Part shown: in pieces, positions 58,486-63,080 of the stretch
Layout: each line of letters starts with the position of its first letter
Numbering within the stretch: position 1 is the stretch's first letter
DNA from: Bacteroidota bacterium
Lineage (GTDB): Bacteria; Bacteroidota; Bacteroidia; Palsa-965
Assembly: GCA_021299855.1 (NCBI GenBank)
Contig: JAJTEY010000005.1
Coordinates: forward strand, 1-63,080
Direction: 5' to 3'
Length of the DNA stretch: 63,080 nt
The notes under the pieces: generated by a model
Databases searched by the model: none
Seen by the model: only the letters and a program-made list of their open reading frames with translations
Told to the model about the DNA's origin: nothing
Made by a program: the position numbers and the translations under genes

Positions 58486-58872
58486 ATGAAACGGTTAGTG
58501 ATCTTGATGCTGATGTGGATAGCGCCTTTCGCCATGAAAGCGGATGTCATCGATGATATTGCGTCGGCAATACGTGCAGGTAATGCCAAAGAAATTTCAA
58601 AATACTTTGCGGATCAGGTTGATCTGAAAGTTTTAGATCAGGAGAATATTTACAGTCGGGCTCAGGCTGAAATGATCATCAAAGATTTTTTCGTGAAGCA
58701 CCCGGTAAAAGGATTTGTTCTGGTGCATCGCAGCGTTCCAAAAAATGATTCGCGTTATGCTATCGGAACACTCGATACATCAACAGGAACGTATCGTGTG
58801 CATTATCAGATAAAAACTGCCGGAGGAAAGCATTCCATTATGCAGTTCAGGATTGAAAATAATAATGAATAA
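58486..58872 (+). CDS. DUF4783 domain-containing protein
   Basis: Signal peptide; 'DVIDDIASAIRAGNAKEISKYFADQVDLKVLDQENIYSRAQAEMIIKDFFVKHPVKGFVLVHRS'; overlaps the nadC start. Confidence 0.88.
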   Translation: MKRLVILMLMWIAPFAMKADVIDDIASAIRAGNAKEISKYFADQVDLKVLDQENIYSRAQAEMIIKDFFVKHPVKGFVLVHRSVPKNDSRYAIGTLDTSTGTYRVHYQIKTAGGKHSIMQFRIENNNE

Positions 58873-59746
58873 AACCACTGTTTACCGGCTCGGTCAAATC
58901 GACCAAGAACTGATTTACAAATTTATTGACGCAGCCTTAGCTGAGGATGTTGGCGATGGCGATCATACAACCTTATCAACTATTCCTGAAGATGCGCCCG
59001 ATGCGGCGCATTTGCTCGTTAAAGAAAACGGTGTAATTGCCGGAGTTGAATTAGCAACGATGATTTTCAATCGCGTTGATCCTCAATTAAAGGTAAACGT
59101 TGAAATTCAAGATGGAACCTTTGTACAACGCGGCGACATTGTCTTACGTGTTCACGGCAAAGCAAGATCGATAACAATTGCCGAAAGACTGGTATTAAAC
59201 TGCATGCAACGCATGAGCGGAATTGCAACACACACCCAGGAATTGGTAGCCCTTTTACAGGGATTGAACACGAAAGTTATTGATACGCGCAAAACAACTC
59301 CATTATTCCGATACTTCGAAAAATGGGCTGTCCGTATTGGCGGCGGCGCAAATCATCGCTTCGGACTTTACGATATGATTTTAATTAAAGACAATCATGT
59401 CGATTACGCGGGTGGAATTAAAAATGCCATTGATCGCGCTCATGATTATTTGGTAAAAGAGAATAAAAATTTAAAAATTGAAGTGGAAGTCCGTAATCTC
59501 GATGAGCTGGAACAAGCACTAAATACGGGTAAAATACATCGTATTATGTTGGATAATTTCTCGCCGGCATTGCTTCATCAGGCTATCCGGCGCATCAATA
59601 AACAATACGAAACCGAGGCTTCAGGGGGAATTACTGCAGAAACCATCAGAGCCTATGCAGAAACCGGAGTCGATTTCATTTCTGTTGGCGCTTTAACACA
59701 TCATGTCAATAGCTTAGATTTGAGTTTGAAAGCTACCCGTGCATGA
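58865..59746 (+). CDS. nadC: Nicotinate-nucleotide diphosphorylase (carboxylating)
   Basis: 'AALAEDVGDGDHTTLSTIP', 'AERLVLNCMQRMSGIATHTQELVALLQGLNTKVIDTRKTTPLFRYFEKWAVRIGGGANHRFGLYDMILIKDNH'. Confidence 0.97.
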   Translation: MNKTTVYRLGQIDQELIYKFIDAALAEDVGDGDHTTLSTIPEDAPDAAHLLVKENGVIAGVELATMIFNRVDPQLKVNVEIQDGTFVQRGDIVLRVHGKARSITIAERLVLNCMQRMSGIATHTQELVALLQGLNTKVIDTRKTTPLFRYFEKWAVRIGGGANHRFGLYDMILIKDNHVDYAGGIKNAIDRAHDYLVKENKNLKIEVEVRNLDELEQALNTGKIHRIMLDNFSPALLHQAIRRINKQYETEASGGITAETIRAYAETGVDFISVGALTHHVNSLDLSLKATRA

Positions 59747-60714
59747 TACGCCGCATCCTGAATATTTTTCTGAACACCCGGTTTGTTCGACGTCTCAACA
59801 TTGTTGCTCACAAAATTTCATTACCTGGATTTGAAGGTCATTCTTTATACGAAGTAGCTGCATTCTTTTATCGCGGGATCAATCAAGGGAGTTTGCAGTT
59901 GCGCGCTGCAGCAATGGCTTATTCTTTCTTCCTGGCCTTATTCCCTACGCTCATATTCCTATTCACGCTGATTCCATACATACCGAGTAAAGAGTTGCAA
60001 CCTGCAATATTGAAGTTGATGGAGGATATGTTACCAGAAAATGCCTTCGCTGTATTGGATGATACGATCCATGATATTGTTACAAGAGGCAATTCGGGAT
60101 TACTATCGTTCGGCTTTCTCGCTGCGTTATACTTCAGCACCAATGGATTCAGCGCAATGATCAACGGATTTAACGCCAGTGTGCACGTGCACGAAAAGCG
60201 CACCATGATTAAACAGCAAGGTGTTTCATTCGCCTTTGTTTTAATTCTTACGCTGGCATTAGTCGTAATGACAACTGTTTTAATTTACTCGGAATATTGG
60301 TTAAAATCTGCTTTCGAACGTCCTGTATTGGAACTCATCGTCGTGAAATTTGGAAGGTGGTTGATCATCGGTTTCATCTTAATTGCAGTAATCGGAACAT
60401 TCTATCGCCTTGGTCCTGCTGCGCGCATGAGCAAGTACTTAATCAGTCCCGGATCGCAGTTATCCGCTTTTTTAATATTATTAACCACCATGGGCTTTGC
60501 GTGGTACGTGGACAACTTCGGCAATTACAACAAACTGTACGGCTCCATCGGAACTGTTATCGTATTGCTGATCCTGATTAACTGGATTTCCATGATGCTG
60601 TTAATCGGATTTGAGCTGGATGCCGGTATTGCATCTGCGCGTGCCAAAGCAAAATCATTGCTGGAACAGCAAGAAGCCGAAGCTGAAAAGTCCAGTCAAT
60701 CGGAGGTAATTTAA
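59743..60714 (+). CDS. YihY/virulence factor BrkB family membrane protein
   Basis: 'LRAAAMAYSFFLALFPTLIFLFTLIPYIP', 'NYNKLYGSIGTVIVLLILINWISMMLLIGFELDA'. Confidence 0.94.
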   Translation: MIRRILNIFLNTRFVRRLNIVAHKISLPGFEGHSLYEVAAFFYRGINQGSLQLRAAAMAYSFFLALFPTLIFLFTLIPYIPSKELQPAILKLMEDMLPENAFAVLDDTIHDIVTRGNSGLLSFGFLAALYFSTNGFSAMINGFNASVHVHEKRTMIKQQGVSFAFVLILTLALVVMTTVLIYSEYWLKSAFERPVLELIVVKFGRWLIIGFILIAVIGTFYRLGPAARMSKYLISPGSQLSAFLILLTTMGFAWYVDNFGNYNKLYGSIGTVIVLLILINWISMMLLIGFELDAGIASARAKAKSLLEQQEAEAEKSSQSEVI

Positions 60715-60737
60715 GCGGTTAAATCACGCATGAAGGT

Positions 60738-60745
60738 TATATTTG
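60738..60745 (+). promoter_or_regulatory. -7-like element TATATTTG upstream of the M1 peptidase
   Basis: Matches TAnnTTTG 21 bp upstream of the ATG at 60767. Confidence 0.35.
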
Positions 60746-60766
60746 TTCTTCTTAAAACTGACCTTC

Positions 60767-63080
60767 ATGAGAGTCCTGCTTGTTATTGCTGTAGCAGTTT
60801 TTTCCGCACTGCAACTTAATGCTCAGTCGAACGACATTAAATACCGTTCTGTAGAAAATCCGTATTACTGGAAAAATCGTCCTCCGTTCCCCGGATATTG
60901 GCAGCAGGACGTGCATTACACGTTAAAAGTAGCATTAGATGACACTAAAGATGTTGTATCGGGAACAGAAGAGTTAACCTATTACAACAACTCGCCCGAC
61001 GAATTAACGTTCGTGTATTTCCACTTGTATCAGAATGCATTTCAGCCGGGCTCTTACACCCACGATTTACACGCACTGAATAATTACAACATCAAATACG
61101 GTCCGAACGAAAAAAACAAGTTGGGTACTGTTGTTTCCAACATGACTGTGGATGGTCAGACTGTTAAAACAGAATTGGACAATACCATTTTGAAAATATG
61201 GTTGCCTAAGCCATTAAAACCGAATCAGTCGGTGAAATTCAAAATGGATTTCTCCACATACTTCGATGGCGGTGGAACAATTCGTCGCCGCATGAAAATG
61301 TACAAAGCATATGGCTACAAGCATTATGATGGCGTGCACTGGTATCCGCGTATATCTGTTTACGATAGAAAAATGGGTTGGGATACCGACCAACATTTGA
61401 CCCGCGAATTTTATGGGGACTATGGCGTTTTTGATGTTGAAATCACCATGCCCAATCATTACATCATGGATGCGACCGGTGTTATGGTTAACGAACAGGA
61501 GATGTTACCTCCTGATCTTCGCCAAAAATTAGACATTGCCAACTTTGCGAAAAAGCAGTGGGAGTCACAGCCGAGCGTAATTGTGGAACCCAACGGAACA
61601 ACGAAGACGTGGAAATTCCACTCCGAAAATACGCACGACTTTGCATGGACTGCGGATCCAACCTATCGTATTGGAGAAGTGGTATGGAAAGGTATTCGTT
61701 GCATTGCTTTAGTTCAGGAACCGCATTGCGCCGGATGGCTGGATGCAGCCGCATTTACCGCTAAAGTAATTCAGGTGTATTCGGAAGATTTCGGCATGTA
61801 TGCTTATCCGAAGATGATTGTCGCGGATGCGCGTGATGGTATGGAATATCCAATGTTAACCTTGGACGGAGGTTATGCGCCGGATTATTATGATCTCATT
61901 GCGCACGAAGTCGGACACAATTGGTTTTATGGAATGGTGGGCAACAACGAAACGTATCGTGCATTGCTGGATGAAGGATTTACACAATTTCTGACGGCAT
62001 ATGCATGCGAAAAAATTCTGGGCAAAAACAGAGTGCGTATGCCTTATCGATCAAAGTATGTGGAACGATTTACCGATCCTGAATTGTACATCGATGGTGA
62101 AGTGTATAACGGTTACATGAATGAGGGTGTGAACGATCCTGTAACCGTAATCGACCAGCACTCCGATCATTTTAACAGCGCTTTAAGACATGGTGGCGGA
62201 TACGGTCAGGTATATTCGAAAACCGCTACAATGTTGTTTAACCTGCAATATGTTTTGGGCGATTCCTTGTTTCAGGCTGCAATGAAAAACTATTTTGAAC
62301 AATGGAAATTCTGTCATCCTTATGTTGAAGATTTCAGAAACTCTATGATTCAGTTTACGCATGTAGACTTGAACTGGTTCTTCGATCAGTGGCTCACCAC
62401 ATCTAAAACTATTGATTACAAAGTTGGCCGTGTAAGTAAAGGTGATTCAACTGACGTCTATAAAATTAAGTTTGAACGTAAAGGTCGAATGCAAATGCCA
62501 CTCGACTTCACAGTATACGCTAACGACGGCAAACAATACAACTACTACATTCCGAACACGTGGTATGAAAAACAAACGACTGCAACAGTATTACCGCGTT
62601 GGATCGGATGGGACAAATTGCGTCCATCATACACAGCTGAAGTTGTTATTCCGACAGGCATTCAGGATGTTCGCATTGACACTACCAATCGTCTTGCGGA
62701 TGTGAACATGTTGAATAACAGCAATAAAACACCGGTAAATTTCCACTTCGATCACCGCATCTATAATCGTCCATCATGGAAAGAGTATGATCTGTACACG
62801 CGTCCTGATTTTTGGTACAACAGCTACGACGGATTGAAAGCCGGTTTTTACCTGGGTGGTGATTTCATGAATGTTAGACACACGTTCGATTTAACATTCC
62901 ATTACAACCTTGGAGCATTGCGTCCTGAATTGCCGGCAAACGCAGAGCTCAATGCATACGACCAGTTCAGCGTACAATTCAATTACAGAACTCCGTTGCA
63001 CCGTTTCGTTCGTAATTCAGCCATTGTGTTAACAGGCCGAAACATCGACGGATTAAACATGGGATTGGTAGGATTGGAAT
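60767..63080 (+). CDS. M1 family metallopeptidase, truncated by the window end
   Basis: Open frame from ATG 60767 to the edge (not in the ORF track); signal peptide 'MRVLLVIAVAVFSALQLNAQ'; 'DGMEYPML'; zinc motif 'HEVGHNWFYGMVGNNETYRALLDEGFTQFLT' (HExxH-x18-E). Confidence 0.92.
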   Translation, partial: MRVLLVIAVAVFSALQLNAQSNDIKYRSVENPYYWKNRPPFPGYWQQDVHYTLKVALDDTKDVVSGTEELTYYNNSPDELTFVYFHLYQNAFQPGSYTHDLHALNNYNIKYGPNEKNKLGTVVSNMTVDGQTVKTELDNTILKIWLPKPLKPNQSVKFKMDFSTYFDGGGTIRRRMKMYKAYGYKHYDGVHWYPRISVYDRKMGWDTDQHLTREFYGDYGVFDVEITMPNHYIMDATGVMVNEQEMLPPDLRQKLDIANFAKKQWESQPSVIVEPNGTTKTWKFHSENTHDFAWTADPTYRIGEVVWKGIRCIALVQEPHCAGWLDAAAFTAKVIQVYSEDFGMYAYPKMIVADARDGMEYPMLTLDGGYAPDYYDLIAHEVGHNWFYGMVGNNETYRALLDEGFTQFLTAYACEKILGKNRVRMPYRSKYVERFTDPELYIDGEVYNGYMNEGVNDPVTVIDQHSDHFNSALRHGGGYGQVYSKTATMLFNLQYVLGDSLFQAAMKNYFEQWKFCHPYVEDFRNSMIQFTHVDLNWFFDQWLTTSKTIDYKVGRVSKGDSTDVYKIKFERKGRMQMPLDFTVYANDGKQYNYYIPNTWYEKQTTATVLPRWIGWDKLRPSYTAEVVIPTGIQDVRIDTTNRLADVNMLNNSNKTPVNFHFDHRIYNRPSWKEYDLYTRPDFWYNSYDGLKAGFYLGGDFMNVRHTFDLTFHYNLGALRPELPANAELNAYDQFSVQFNYRTPLHRFVRNSAIVLTGRNIDGLNMGLVGLE

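Noticed and set aside
57916-60714. rlmH-DUF4783-nadC-yihY as an unusual cluster
   Set aside because: It looks like an ordinary conserved Bacteroidota neighbourhood; only its promoter motif was kept as a finding.
1-63080. Many small ORFs (60-140 aa) on strands opposite to or out of frame with clear genes
   Set aside because: They lie inside well-supported CDSs, have low-complexity or unlikely compositions and no recognisable domains; treated as spurious antisense or shadow ORFs.
1-63080. tRNA, rRNA or CRISPR arrays
   Set aside because: No cloverleaf-like sequence, rRNA segment or regularly spaced repeats found on reading the intergenic regions.

Overview
The window is a chromosomal segment from a Bacteroidota (Flavobacteriales-like) genome. 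This is inferred from two T9SS type A C-terminal sorting domains, a TonB-dependent receptor/lipoprotein pair, DUF4197 and DUF4783 proteins, an rny-zapA neighbourhood and TAnnTTTG-type promoter motifs. It contains about 56 genes. From left to right: (1) an MBOAT / DHHW / LysM-SGNH O-acyl-transfer cassette, partial at the left edge; (2) cinA, a DUF4197 lipoprotein, two tandem universal stress proteins, a nucleoside phosphorylase and a SirB1-like protein; (3) surface-glycan cluster A (10.3-24.6 kb, mostly minus strand) with a PglC-like sugar transferase, DegT aminotransferase, O-antigen ligase/polymerase, several GT4/GT2 enzymes, a GT2-GT4 fusion, a GT11 fucosyltransferase, a DUF268 protein and a Wzm/Wzt ABC exporter; (4) rny, zapA, a ZapB-like coiled-coil protein, an M23 peptidase, T9SS cargo, a TonB receptor and lipoprotein, dnaK, T9SS cargo, a PASTA protein and a frameshifted tandem Ddl-Ddl, then rdgB; (5) surface-glycan cluster B (42.8-57.9 kb, mostly plus strand) with a sulfotransferase, a second Wzm/Wzt exporter, four FkbM methyltransferases, several GTs, galE, a SAM methyltransferase and a polytopic membrane protein; (6) rlmH, DUF4783, nadC, yihY and a truncated M1 aminopeptidase. 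The best leads are the tandem Ddl-Ddl ORF broken by a -1 frameshift, the two paralogous ABC-exported glycan clusters (one apparently sulfated and methyltransferase-rich), the LysM-tethered O-acyl-transfer cassette, sigma-54-like promoters, and a possible cassette exchange that includes the Wzt C-terminal domain. All calls come from reading the sequence and ORF translations; no database search was run. No tRNA, rRNA, CRISPR array or intact mobile element was recognised.
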